Positions 1 to 8,308 of a stretch of 8,308 nucleotides of DNA are shown in pieces. The position numbers and the translations under genes were made by a program. Under the pieces are notes generated by a model, which saw only the letters and a list, made by a program, of their open reading frames with translations, did not search any database and was not told the origin of the DNA. Position 1 is the stretch's first letter; every line of letters starts with the position of its first letter. Where the stretch lies: positions 1-8,308 of the forward strand of contig CALMID010000554.1 of NCBI GenBank assembly GCA_937863915.1, read 5' to 3'. This DNA comes from an uncultured Pseudomonas sp. Lineage in GTDB: Bacteria > Pseudomonadota > Gammaproteobacteria > Pseudomonadales > Pseudomonadaceae.

Positions 1-214
1 CGACCTTGCTGCGCGCCGCCAGCACGCGGGCTTCGACCTCCTCACCGGCCAGGGCACCGACCACAAACCAGGTGCGGCCGTCGACATACGCAATGCCGCG
101 CCCGTCATGGGCCAGGCGCTCAATCTGCAGTTTCTGTTTCTTGCCCACCGGCACACCGGCGGACTTGTCGCCACCGGCCGGCTGGAAGCGCAGGGTCTTG
201 TGTTGGCGTGCCAT
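1..214 (-). CDS. rlmD: 23S rRNA (uracil-1939-C5)-methyltransferase RlmD (RumA), N-terminal fragment
   Basis: Only the first 71 codons are present; the gene continues beyond the left edge. In the family this SAM-dependent enzyme makes m5U1939 in 23S rRNA, with an N-terminal TRAM RNA-binding domain before the Fe-S and methyltransferase parts. The visible protein begins [10 protein letters not shown] and holds a TRAM-like beta-barrel at about residues 24-71, including [20 protein letters not shown] followed by [12 protein letters not shown], which is typical of RlmD. The ATG lies 2 bp after the cysM stop codon and I see no good Shine-Dalgarno in front of it, so translation is probably coupled to cysM. 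The catalytic part is outside the window, so the assignment rests on the TRAM sequence and on the known cysM-rlmD-relA gene order in Pseudomonas. Confidence 0.9.
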   Translation of the reverse strand, partial: MARQHKTLRFQPAGGDKSAGVPVGKKQKLQIERLAHDGRGIAYVDGRTWFVVGALAGEEVEARVLAARSKV

Positions 215-216
215 GG

Positions 217-1101
217 CTATTGGTCAAACAGGCCGGACGACAGGTAACGGTCGCCGCGGTCACAGATGATCGCCACCATCAGCGCGTTTTCCACCTGCTG
301 CGACAGGCGCAGCATGGCGGCCACCGCACCGCCGGAGGAGACGCCGCAGAAGATGCCCTCCTCACGGGCCAGACGGCGCATGCAGTCCTCGGCCTCGGCC
401 TGGGAGATATCCAGCACCTGATCGACCCGGCTGGCGTCGAAGATGCTCGGCAGGTATTCCTGCGGCCAGCGGCGAATCCCCGGAATAGCCGAGCCATCCT
501 GCGGCTGCAGGCCAATGATCTGCACCGCCGGATTCTGCTCCTTGAGGTAGCGCGAAGTGCCCATGATGGTGCCGGTAGTGCCCATCGAGCTGATGAAGTG
601 GGTGACACGTCCAGCGGTCTGCCGCCAGATTTCCGGGCCGGTGCTCTGGTAGTGAGCCACCGGGTTATCGGCATTGGCGAACTGATCCAGCACCTTGCCC
701 TTGCCCTCGGCCTGCATGGCCAGCGCCAGGTCACGCGCCTCCTCCATGCCGCCGACCAGAATCAGCTCGGCGCCATAGGCCGTCATGGCTGCCTTGCGCT
801 CAGCGGTGGAGTTGTCCGGCATGATCAGGATCATGCGGTAGCCCTTGATCGCCGCGACCATGGCCAGAGCGATACCGGTATTGCCGCTGGTGGCCTCGAT
901 CAGGGTATCGCCGGGGTGGATGTCACCGCGCAACTCGGCCGCGCTGATCATCGACAATGCCGGGCGGTCCTTCACCGAACCCGCCGGGTTGTTGCCTTCC
1001 AGCTTCACCAGCAGGGTATTGCTGGTCTGTCCCGCCAGGCGCTGCAGGCGCACCAGCGGCGTGTTGCCGACATAGTCGGCAATCGTGGGGAAATCAGTCA
1101 T
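217..1101 (-). CDS. cysM: Cysteine synthase B (O-acetylserine sulfhydrylase B)
   Basis: Cytoplasmic PLP enzyme that makes L-cysteine from O-acetylserine and sulfide; CysM enzymes also accept thiosulfate. It is 294 aa, full length for the family. The N-terminus [20 protein letters not shown] fits Cys[15 protein letters not shown] holds the PLP Schiff-base lysine, K44. [12 protein letters not shown] is the substrate loop. [11 protein letters not shown] is the phosphate-binding glycine-rich loop, and [10 protein letters not shown] near the C-terminus binds the pyridine ring. The stretch [17 protein letters not shown] is characteristic of CysM rather than CysK. Two upstream in-frame ATGs (first bases at 1125 and 1173) would add 8 or 24 residues that do not look like the family, so I chose the ATG at 1101. 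No strong Shine-Dalgarno precedes it. It is transcribed divergently from gacS and leads into rlmD. Confidence 0.96.
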   Translation of the reverse strand: MTDFPTIADYVGNTPLVRLQRLAGQTSNTLLVKLEGNNPAGSVKDRPALSMISAAELRGDIHPGDTLIEATSGNTGIALAMVAAIKGYRMILIMPDNSTAERKAAMTAYGAELILVGGMEEARDLALAMQAEGKGKVLDQFANADNPVAHYQSTGPEIWRQTAGRVTHFISSMGTTGTIMGTSRYLKEQNPAVQIIGLQPQDGSAIPGIRRWPQEYLPSIFDASRVDQVLDISQAEAEDCMRRLAREEGIFCGVSSGGAVAAMLRLSQQVENALMVAIICDRGDRYLSSGLFDQ

Positions 1102-1137
1102 GGCGTATCGGCACTCGGCCAGCATTACGGGGCGACT

Positions 1138-1143
1138 ATGATA
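1138..1143 (-). promoter_or_regulatory. Candidate -10 element for cysM-rlmD
   Basis: On the minus strand this reads TATCAT, five of six matches to the sigma-70 -10 consensus, about 37 bp upstream of the cysM ATG. The expected -35 position carries TATGGC, a poor match, so the promoter may be activator dependent or the call may be wrong. Confidence 0.35.
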
Positions 1144-1200
1144 GCGGCAAACCGGGGCAGGCCATACCGCCACACGCGCCTGTTGTTTGCCAGCAGCTGT

Positions 1201-1228
1201 TTGCCGGTCGTTGCCGCGCCGCTACACT
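1201..1228 (+). promoter_or_regulatory. Candidate sigma-70 promoter for gacS
   Basis: TTGCCG (1201-1206) and TACACT (1223-1228) are separated by 16 bp, each matching four of six consensus bases. A start near 1235 would leave a leader of about 20 nt containing the AGGAGG ribosome site. The -35 overlaps one of the repeated GTTTGCC motifs of this intergenic region. Confidence 0.4.
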
Positions 1229-1242
1229 GCCGGAAAATCTGC

Positions 1243-1248
1243 AGGAGG
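1243..1248 (+). promoter_or_regulatory. gacS ribosome binding site that fixes a GTG start
   Basis: AGGAGG sits 6 nt before the in-frame GTG at 1255. Another GTG at 1251 is out of frame and only 2 nt from the site. The open frame extends far upstream across cysM on the other strand, so this ribosome site and the GacS-like N-terminus together decide the start. Confidence 0.85.
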
Positions 1249-1254
1249 CTGTGC

Positions 1255-4014
<2,760 letters not shown>

Positions 4015-4025
4015 GGAGCCCAGCC

Positions 4026-5018
4026 ATGCAAATCATGCTGTTCAGCTGCCAGAACTACGAGCAGGAAAGCTTCAGCGCAGCCAATTCCACAGGCGCCTTC
4101 ACCCTGAGCTTCCAGCCCAGCCGCCTGACCCTCAGTACCGCCGCCCTGGCCGATGTCGTGCCGGTGGTCTGCGCCTTTATCAACGACGACCTGTCGGCAC
4201 AGGTACTGCAGCCCCTGGCCACGGGCGGTACACGACTGATCGCCCTGCGCTCGGCCGGCTACAACCATGTCGACCTGAAAGCCGCCGAACTGCTGGGCCT
4301 CGGCGTAGTGCGCGTACCCGACTACTCGCCGCACGCCATCGCCGAGCACGCCGTGGCGCTGATCCTAGCGCTCAACCGGCGCATCCACCGCGCCTACAAC
4401 CGTACCCGCGAGGGGGATTTTTCCCTGCACGGGCTGATCGGCTTCGACCTGCACGGCAAAACCGTCGGCGTGGTCGGCACCGGACAGATAGGCGCAGCCT
4501 TCGCCCGCATCATGCTCGGCTTCGGTTGCCTGGTGCTGGCCAGTGACCCGCAGATCGATCCTGCCCTGCAACAGGCCGGCGTCCGCTATCTGCCTCTGGG
4601 CGAGATGCTGGCGCAGACCGATATCCTCAGCCTGCACTGTCCGCTCAACGCGGCCACCCGTCATCTGATCGACGCTAACGCCCTGACTTGCCTCAAGCCC
4701 GGCGCCATGCTGATCAACACCGGCCGCGGCGCGCTGGTCGATACGCCGGCACTGATCGGTGCCCTGAAAAGCGGTCGACTGGGCTACCTCGGTCTGGATG
4801 TCTACGAAGAAGAAGCCCAGCTGTTCTTTGCCGACTGCTCGGACCAACCGTTGCAGGACGATGTGCTGGCACGCCTGCTGACCTTTCCCAATGTCATCAT
4901 CACCGCCCACCAGGCCTTCCTCACCCGCGAGGCCCTGGCGGCCATCGCCACCACCACCCTGAACAACATCAGCGCCTGGCACACCGGCAACGCGACCAAC
5001 CGGGTGGGCGCGGCCTGA
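4026..5018 (+). CDS. ldhA: D-lactate dehydrogenase, NAD-dependent (fermentative)
   Basis: A 330-aa cytoplasmic D-2-hydroxyacid dehydrogenase that interconverts pyruvate and D-lactate with NADH/NAD+; in P. aeruginosa LdhA supports anaerobic pyruvate fermentation. The Rossmann motif GTGQIG is at 151-156, with D174 at the end of the next strand (LASD), which selects NAD(H). The catalytic set is R234 (NTGRGALVD), E263 (DVYEEE) and H295 (TAHQAF). The segment AQLFF followed by acidic residues and the QAFLTREAL block match E. coli LdhA closely. The ATG is 11 nt after the gacS stop. Its GGAG ribosome site (4015-4018) directly follows that stop codon, so the two genes are probably translationally coupled. 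Other 2-hydroxyacid dehydrogenases share the fold, but the LdhA-type C-terminus makes this call firm. Confidence 0.94.
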   Translation: MQIMLFSCQNYEQESFSAANSTGAFTLSFQPSRLTLSTAALADVVPVVCAFINDDLSAQVLQPLATGGTRLIALRSAGYNHVDLKAAELLGLGVVRVPDYSPHAIAEHAVALILALNRRIHRAYNRTREGDFSLHGLIGFDLHGKTVGVVGTGQIGAAFARIMLGFGCLVLASDPQIDPALQQAGVRYLPLGEMLAQTDILSLHCPLNAATRHLIDANALTCLKPGAMLINTGRGALVDTPALIGALKSGRLGYLGLDVYEEEAQLFFADCSDQPLQDDVLARLLTFPNVIITAHQAFLTREALAAIATTTLNNISAWHTGNATNRVGAA

Positions 5019-5060
5019 GGCGGCGCCCATGGTAGGATTCCCGGCCCTTGCGGAGGACTT

Positions 5061-5501
5061 ATGGCCGAACACGATTTCCGTTACACCCTGCTCAACCCTG
5101 CCCACACCCTGACCGAGTGCCGTTCCATGGCACCCGGCCTGTACCAACTGACCGGCAACGGCGGCTCGGTGCAGAACGGCGACACTCTGCTGGTCACGCT
5201 CAAGGGCAGCCGCGACCTGTTCATGCGCCTGAACGTGGACAAGGTCCGTCATCTGATCAATCCGCCCGGTCAGTGGACGGCGGTGGCCAAAGGCCCGGCA
5301 TTCCGCGAATTGGCCATCCATACTTGGCAGGTCAACTGTGATGGCTGCGCTGTCTCGCTGGACTTCGAGTTCGCCGTCGATGCCACACTCGGCAACCCGG
5401 CGCGCGAAGCGGCTGCGCAGGCACGTATCGCCGAACTGGGCTGGCAGACCCGCGCCGGCCAGCACCTGTGCCCGAACTGCCAGAAGGAAACCGCTGCATG
5501 A
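5061..5501 (+). CDS. Conserved hypothetical protein with two CxxC pairs
   Basis: A 146-aa soluble-looking protein I cannot assign to a named family. It begins MAEHDFRYTLLNPAHT after a strong GGAGGA site (5052-5057). No signal peptide or membrane segment is visible. The sequence looks beta-rich with hydrophilic loops, for example NGDTLLVTLKGSRDLFMRLN. Two cysteine pairs, C93/C96 (NCDGC) and C137/C140 (LCPNC), lie 40 residues apart, as in a split zinc-ribbon-like site. The first may equally be a redox pair. It lies 42 bp after ldhA with no hairpin between, and its TGA overlaps the next start as ATGA, so it is co-translated with the lipoprotein gene. From memory, a homologue occupies the same place in P. 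aeruginosa. No function is claimed. Confidence 0.88.
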   Translation: MAEHDFRYTLLNPAHTLTECRSMAPGLYQLTGNGGSVQNGDTLLVTLKGSRDLFMRLNVDKVRHLINPPGQWTAVAKGPAFRELAIHTWQVNCDGCAVSLDFEFAVDATLGNPAREAAAQARIAELGWQTRAGQHLCPNCQKETAA

Positions 5502-5899
5502 AGAAAATCGCCGCCCTGTTGCCACTGGCCCTGCTGAGCGCCTGCGCCAGCGACCAGCCAAGCCTGCAAACCGAGCGCACCTACCGCGTCGAATGGATTG
5601 GCGAACGCCCGCTGATCGACCGCAGCTATCTGACCGTGACCCTCGGCGAAGACAACCGGGCTTACGGCAATGCCGGCTGCAATCACTGGTTCGGCGGCTA
5701 TAGCCTGGATGACGAGCAGCTGAGCTTCAGCGCACCGGCCAGCACCATGAAAATGTGTGCACCCGCGCTGATGGAGCAGGAGCAACGCTTCCTCAAGGCC
5801 CTGCAGTCGGTGCAGCGCTGGGACTTCAGCCGCACCGGCGAGCTGCGCCTGTGGCCCGCAAGCGGCAAACCGATTCGGCTATTCGAAGACCAGCGCTGA
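5498..5899 (+). CDS. META-domain (HslJ-like, DUF306) lipoprotein
   Basis: A 133-aa secreted lipoprotein. The N-terminus MKKIAALLPLALLSAC is a signal peptide of signal-peptidase-II type with lipobox LSAC and lipidated C16. The residue after Cys is Ala, not Asp, which favours Lol export to the outer membrane. The rest is a META domain: YGNAGCNHWFGGYSLDD, then a beta segment and STMKMCAPALMEQEQRFLKAL. C61 and C87 could form a disulfide in the periplasm. HslJ-type META proteins have been linked to heat shock, novobiocin resistance and, in some bacteria, motility or virulence; the precise role here is unknown. The start codon overlaps the preceding stop (ATGA), and an earlier in-frame ATG at 5468 is rejected because it would spoil the signal peptide. 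The stop is 2 bp from that of the convergent dinB. Confidence 0.92.
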   Translation: MKKIAALLPLALLSACASDQPSLQTERTYRVEWIGERPLIDRSYLTVTLGEDNRAYGNAGCNHWFGGYSLDDEQLSFSAPASTMKMCAPALMEQEQRFLKALQSVQRWDFSRTGELRLWPASGKPIRLFEDQR

Positions 5900-5901
5900 A
5901 G

Positions 5902-6951
5902 CTAGAACAAGAGCAACTGCTCCTGCGCCTCGCGCAGATCGATAAGGCGCACGCCAAGGCCCAACAAGCGTACCGGCTTGCCACCACGGGCAAAGGCCGC
6001 ACCGAGCAGCACGGCGTAACTGTCCAGATCGCGCCCGGCCCCACCCTGCTCCAGGGTGGTCTGGGTGAAGTCATGAAACTTGATCTTGACGTAGGGCTTG
6101 CCCGGCCGGTAGCTGTCGTCCAGGCGCGCCAGGCGCTGCTCGAGCTGTTCCAGAAGCCCCGGCAACTGCTGCAGGCAGGCCAGCAGATTGGGCAGATCGC
6201 TGTCAAAGGTATGCTCGACACTGACCGACTGCCGGCGACTGTCGGCCTCCACGGCACGCTCATCGATACCCCGCGCCAGCCCCCACAGCCGCTCGCCGAA
6301 GCTGCCGAACTCACGCAACAGAGCCAGCTTATCCCATTCGCGCAGGTCACTGCAGAGCGCGATACCCAGGCGCGACAGCTTGTCGGCAGTGACCTTGCCG
6401 ACGCCATGCAGACGACTGACCGGCAGTGACGCGACGAAATCTTCCACCTCATCCGGGGTAATCACGAACAGGCCGTTGGGTTTGCGCCAGTCACTGGCGA
6501 TCTTGGCCAGAAACTTGTTCGGTGCCACGCCGGCCGAGACGGTGATACGCAGCTCCTGCCAGACCCGCTGGCGAATTTCCCGGGCCATACGCGTGGCACT
6601 GCCACCACAGTGGCTGGCCTCGCTGACATCCACATAAGCCTCGTCCAGCGACAATGGCTCGATGCGTTCGCTGTACTCGCGCAGGATGGCGTGAATCTGC
6701 CTTGAAGCCAGGCGATAGGCCTCCATGCGCGGCTTGACCACCAGCAGATCCGGGCACAGCTTGAGCGCCTGCCGGGTTGGCATGGCCGAACGCACGCCCC
6801 AGGCCCGCGCCTCGTAGTTGCAGGTGGCGATCACCCCGCGCCGCTCGGCCGCGCCACCCACCGCCAGCGGACGCCCGGCCAGCTGCGGGTCATCGCGCAT
6901 CTCGATGGCGGCATAAAAGCAGTCGCAGTCGATATGGATGATCTTGCGCAC
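5902..6951 (-). CDS. dinB: DNA polymerase IV (Y-family translesion polymerase DinB)
   Basis: A 349-aa error-prone polymerase for bypass of N2-dG adducts and related lesions. The first line, RKIIHIDCDCFYAAIEMRDD, holds the metal ligand D8 and the aromatic steric gate at Y13 (F13 in E. coli DinB). SLDEAYVDVS holds D103 and E104, the other catalytic acids. NYEARAWGVRSAMP is the fingers motif. VSAGVAPNKFLAKIASDWRKP is the family signature, and the helix-hairpin-helix LHGVGKVTADKL lies near residues 180-191. The little-finger domain includes SRRQSVSVEHTF. The protein ends in QLLLF, a good sliding-clamp-binding motif. I chose the GTG at 6951 because it reproduces the DinB N-terminus. An in-frame ATG whose first base is at 6978 would add nine residues, and neither start has a convincing ribosome site. 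No LexA box was seen upstream. Confidence 0.95.
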   Translation of the reverse strand: MRKIIHIDCDCFYAAIEMRDDPQLAGRPLAVGGAAERRGVIATCNYEARAWGVRSAMPTRQALKLCPDLLVVKPRMEAYRLASRQIHAILREYSERIEPLSLDEAYVDVSEASHCGGSATRMAREIRQRVWQELRITVSAGVAPNKFLAKIASDWRKPNGLFVITPDEVEDFVASLPVSRLHGVGKVTADKLSRLGIALCSDLREWDKLALLREFGSFGERLWGLARGIDERAVEADSRRQSVSVEHTFDSDLPNLLACLQQLPGLLEQLEQRLARLDDSYRPGKPYVKIKFHDFTQTTLEQGGAGRDLDSYAVLLGAAFARGGKPVRLLGLGVRLIDLREAQEQLLLF

Positions 6952-7052
6952 GGAAGTCCGGTAAGCCTCGCCAGGCATGCTCTGAGGGACGCAGTCTAGC
7001 ACCCACCCAACGCTAACCATCTGAGCAAAAAACACTTTTTCCAAACTAATGG

Positions 7053-7080
7053 TTGACACAAAAGTCTGCGCCAGTAGAAT
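7053..7080 (+). promoter_or_regulatory. Strong sigma-70 promoter of tRNA-fMet
   Basis: TTGACA (7053-7058, perfect) and TAGAAT (7075-7080, five of six) are 16 bp apart. The bases that follow, GTGCGGCGCG, form a GC-rich discriminator of the kind linked to stringent (ppGpp/DksA) control of stable RNA genes. Transcription would start at about 7086-7088, essentially at the mature 5' end of the tRNA. Confidence 0.85.
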
Positions 7081-7086
7081 GTGCGG

Positions 7087-7163
<77 letters not shown>

Positions 7164-7168
7164 ATTCG

Positions 7169-7196
7169 AAAGGCCACTCATTGAGTGGCCTTTTTT
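7169..7196 (+). terminator. Intrinsic terminator after tRNA-fMet
   Basis: AGGCCACTC pairs with GAGTGGCCT around a 3-nt ATT loop, followed by six T residues. It lies a few bases downstream of the tRNA CCA end. Confidence 0.93.
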
Positions 7197-7285
7197 ATTG
7201 TCCTACTTTTTACCGGCTTATTCAGCTTACCTTAAGCTTGTTGTATTACCCTTGCGCTTAACCACTTTGCAACGGAGTCGCAACG

Positions 7286-7831
7286 ATGAGCTGGAAAAAC
7301 ACCGAACAGCGCTATGGCAGCCTGTCCATCGGCCTGCACTGGCTGACCCTGATTCTGATCGTTCTGGTGTACTGCACCATGGAGTTCCGCGGAATCTTTC
7401 CCAAAGGCACTCCGGAACGGGATCTGATGAAACAAGCGCACTTCATCATCGGCTTAAGCATCTTCGCCCTGACGTTCCTGCGCATTGCGGCTCGCGCCAT
7501 CGCCCCTGCTCCGCGCATTGTCCCGGCCATCCCGCAGTGGCAGGCAATACCCGCCAAACTAGTGCACCTGGCCCTTTATGCGCTGATGCTGGGCGCCCCA
7601 CTGGCTGGCTGGATCATTCTCAGCGGCGAAGCCAAACCGATTCCGCTGGGTCTGCCAGCCCTGATCGAAAAGAATCACGGCCTGGCTGAAACCTTTGAGC
7701 ATTACCACGTTCTGGCGGCAGAAATCGGTTACTGGCTGATTGGCCTGCACGCCGCCGCGGCGATCTTCCACAAGCATGTGGTCAAGGACAACACACTGGA
7801 ACGCATGCTGCCGCAACGCAGCGATTCCTGA
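7286..7831 (+). CDS. Cytochrome b561 family protein (CybB-like)
   Basis: A 181-aa inner-membrane di-heme cytochrome b with four transmembrane helices, at about residues 14-32, 51-68, 92-112 and 143-163. Members pass electrons between quinol and an acceptor; the CybB group has been studied as a superoxide:quinone oxidoreductase. Likely heme-ligand histidines are H18 (IGLHWL), H52 (KQAHFIIG), H141 (HYHVLA) and H155 (GLHAAAA). The segment AKLVHLALYALMLGAPLAGW is typical of the family. GGAG (7274-7277) lies 8 nt before the ATG. The 89 bp between the tRNA terminator and this gene are AT-rich and must hold its promoter; TTCAGC-N17-TATTAC (7221-7249) is the best but weak candidate. The exact electron donor and acceptor cannot be read from the sequence. 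Confidence 0.92.
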   Translation: MSWKNTEQRYGSLSIGLHWLTLILIVLVYCTMEFRGIFPKGTPERDLMKQAHFIIGLSIFALTFLRIAARAIAPAPRIVPAIPQWQAIPAKLVHLALYALMLGAPLAGWIILSGEAKPIPLGLPALIEKNHGLAETFEHYHVLAAEIGYWLIGLHAAAAIFHKHVVKDNTLERMLPQRSDS

Positions 7832-7842
7832 GTTTTGCCGAC

Positions 7843-7878
7843 CATGAAAAAGCCGGGGCATGCCCCGGCTTTTTCATG
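7843..7878. terminator. Bidirectional intrinsic terminator (perfect 36-bp palindrome)
   Basis: Two 18-nt arms are exact reverse complements: CATGAAAAAGCCGGGGCA and its mate. The GC core CCGGGG/CCCCGG is flanked by AAAAA on one side and TTTTT on the other, so each strand reads as a GC hairpin with a U-tract. It serves cytochrome b561 on the plus strand (stop 12 bp away) and pdxJ on the minus strand (stop 15 bp away). Confidence 0.95.
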
Positions 7879-7892
7879 CCTCACACAAAGCC

Positions 7893-8308
7893 TCAACGCT
7901 CGCTCGCGGCCGCCACAATCAGCGACTTCATCTCAGCCACCGCCTGCTTGAAACCAACGAACAGGGCATGAGCGACAATGGCATGGCCAATGTTCAGCTC
8001 ATTGATCCCGGCAATCGCCGCAACGGCCTCGGCATTGTGATAATGCAGACCATGCCCGGCATTAACGATCAGACCGTGGGTCAGGCCGCACTCCACGCCT
8101 TCGCGGATACGCGCCAGCTCACGTGCAGCTTCCGCCGGCGTCTGCGCATCGGCATAACGCCCGGTATGCAACTCAATCGCCGGCGCCCCAATACGCGCGG
8201 CCGCTTCGATCTGACGCGGATCAGCATCAATGAACAGCGTGACCTCGCAGCCATGCTGGGCCAGACGCTGTACGGCATCGCGGATACGCCCCTCCTGCGC
8301 CAGCACAT
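7893..8308 (-). CDS. pdxJ: Pyridoxine 5'-phosphate synthase PdxJ, C-terminal fragment
   Basis: The C-terminal 137 codons and stop are present; the gene begins beyond the right edge. PdxJ condenses 1-deoxy-D-xylulose 5-phosphate with 3-amino-2-oxopropyl phosphate to pyridoxine 5'-phosphate, the last step of de novo vitamin B6 synthesis before oxidation to PLP. It is a TIM barrel that assembles as an octamer. Visible family blocks are [29 protein letters not shown], the [11 protein letters not shown] motif holding the catalytic histidine (H193 in E. coli) and [16 protein letters not shown], which helps bind phosphate. The catalytic His and Glu of the N-terminal half are outside the window. In many gammaproteobacteria pdxJ lies downstream of recO, which would fit a minus-strand operon entering from the right. 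Confidence 0.96.
   Translation of the reverse strand, partial: VLAQEGRIRDAVQRLAQHGCEVTLFIDADPRQIEAAARIGAPAIELHTGRYADAQTPAEAARELARIREGVECGLTHGLIVNAGHGLHYHNAEAVAAIAGINELNIGHAIVAHALFVGFKQAVAEMKSLIVAAASER

Noticed and set aside
208..1254. Reading frame of gacS stays open about 350 codons upstream of the chosen start, as if encoding a 1268-aa fusion protein.
   Set aside because: The upstream part is antisense to cysM, has no family resemblance, and AGGAGG with GTG at 1255 gives the normal GacS N-terminus and length.
6952..6978. Alternative dinB start at the in-frame ATG (first base 6978).
   Set aside because: It adds MPGEAYRTS, absent from typical DinB proteins that begin with RKIIH; not excluded, only less likely.
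6980..6992. CTG-N7-CAG, resembling a LexA site upstream of dinB.
   Set aside because: LexA boxes of this group need CTG-N10-CAG with an AT-rich centre; the spacing here is 7 and the centre is GC-rich.
7843..7878. The 36-bp palindrome as a transposon end, REP element or operator.
   Set aside because: It occurs once in the window, lies between convergent stop codons and has the A-tract/GC-stem/T-tract form of a bidirectional terminator.

Overview
This window is ordinary core chromosome from a GC-rich gammaproteobacterium, almost certainly a Pseudomonas (sensu lato). The hybrid kinase at 1255-4014 matches Pseudomonas GacS in architecture, length and motif spacing. Its neighbours cysM, rlmD, ldhA, a META-domain lipoprotein, dinB and a cytochrome b561 are the usual company of gacS in that genus. 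I found no mobile element, CRISPR array, phage gene or defence system.

Layout from left to right. (1) A minus-strand pair, cysM then rlmD, 2 bp apart; rlmD runs off the left edge. (2) A 153-bp divergent intergenic region holding candidate promoters for cysM and gacS and three copies of a 7-bp motif. (3) A tightly packed plus-strand block: gacS, ldhA, a 146-aa protein of unknown function with two CxxC pairs, and a META-domain lipoprotein. The junctions are 11 bp, 42 bp and an ATGA overlap, so this is probably one operon. (4) dinB on the minus strand, whose stop codon lies 2 bp from that of the lipoprotein, with no hairpin terminator between. (5) An initiator tRNA gene with a near-consensus sigma-70 promoter, a GC-rich discriminator and an intrinsic terminator. 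(6) A four-helix cytochrome b561. (7) A perfect 36-bp palindrome serving as a bidirectional terminator. (8) The C-terminal half of pdxJ on the minus strand, cut by the right edge.

Roles: GacS heads the Gac/Rsm cascade of secondary metabolism, biofilm and virulence control. LdhA handles pyruvate/D-lactate redox balance. CysM makes cysteine and needs PLP, which PdxJ helps make. RlmD methylates 23S rRNA. DinB is translesion polymerase IV. Cytochrome b561 moves electrons in the inner membrane.

The points most worth a second look are modest: a degenerate pseudo-receiver inside GacS, the unassigned CxxC/CxxC protein in the gacS operon, repeated GTTTGCC motifs between cysM and gacS, a tRNA-fMet promoter placed so that the transcript would have almost no 5' leader, and the 2-bp convergent junction between the lipoprotein gene and dinB. 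I did not find a convincing undescribed system.
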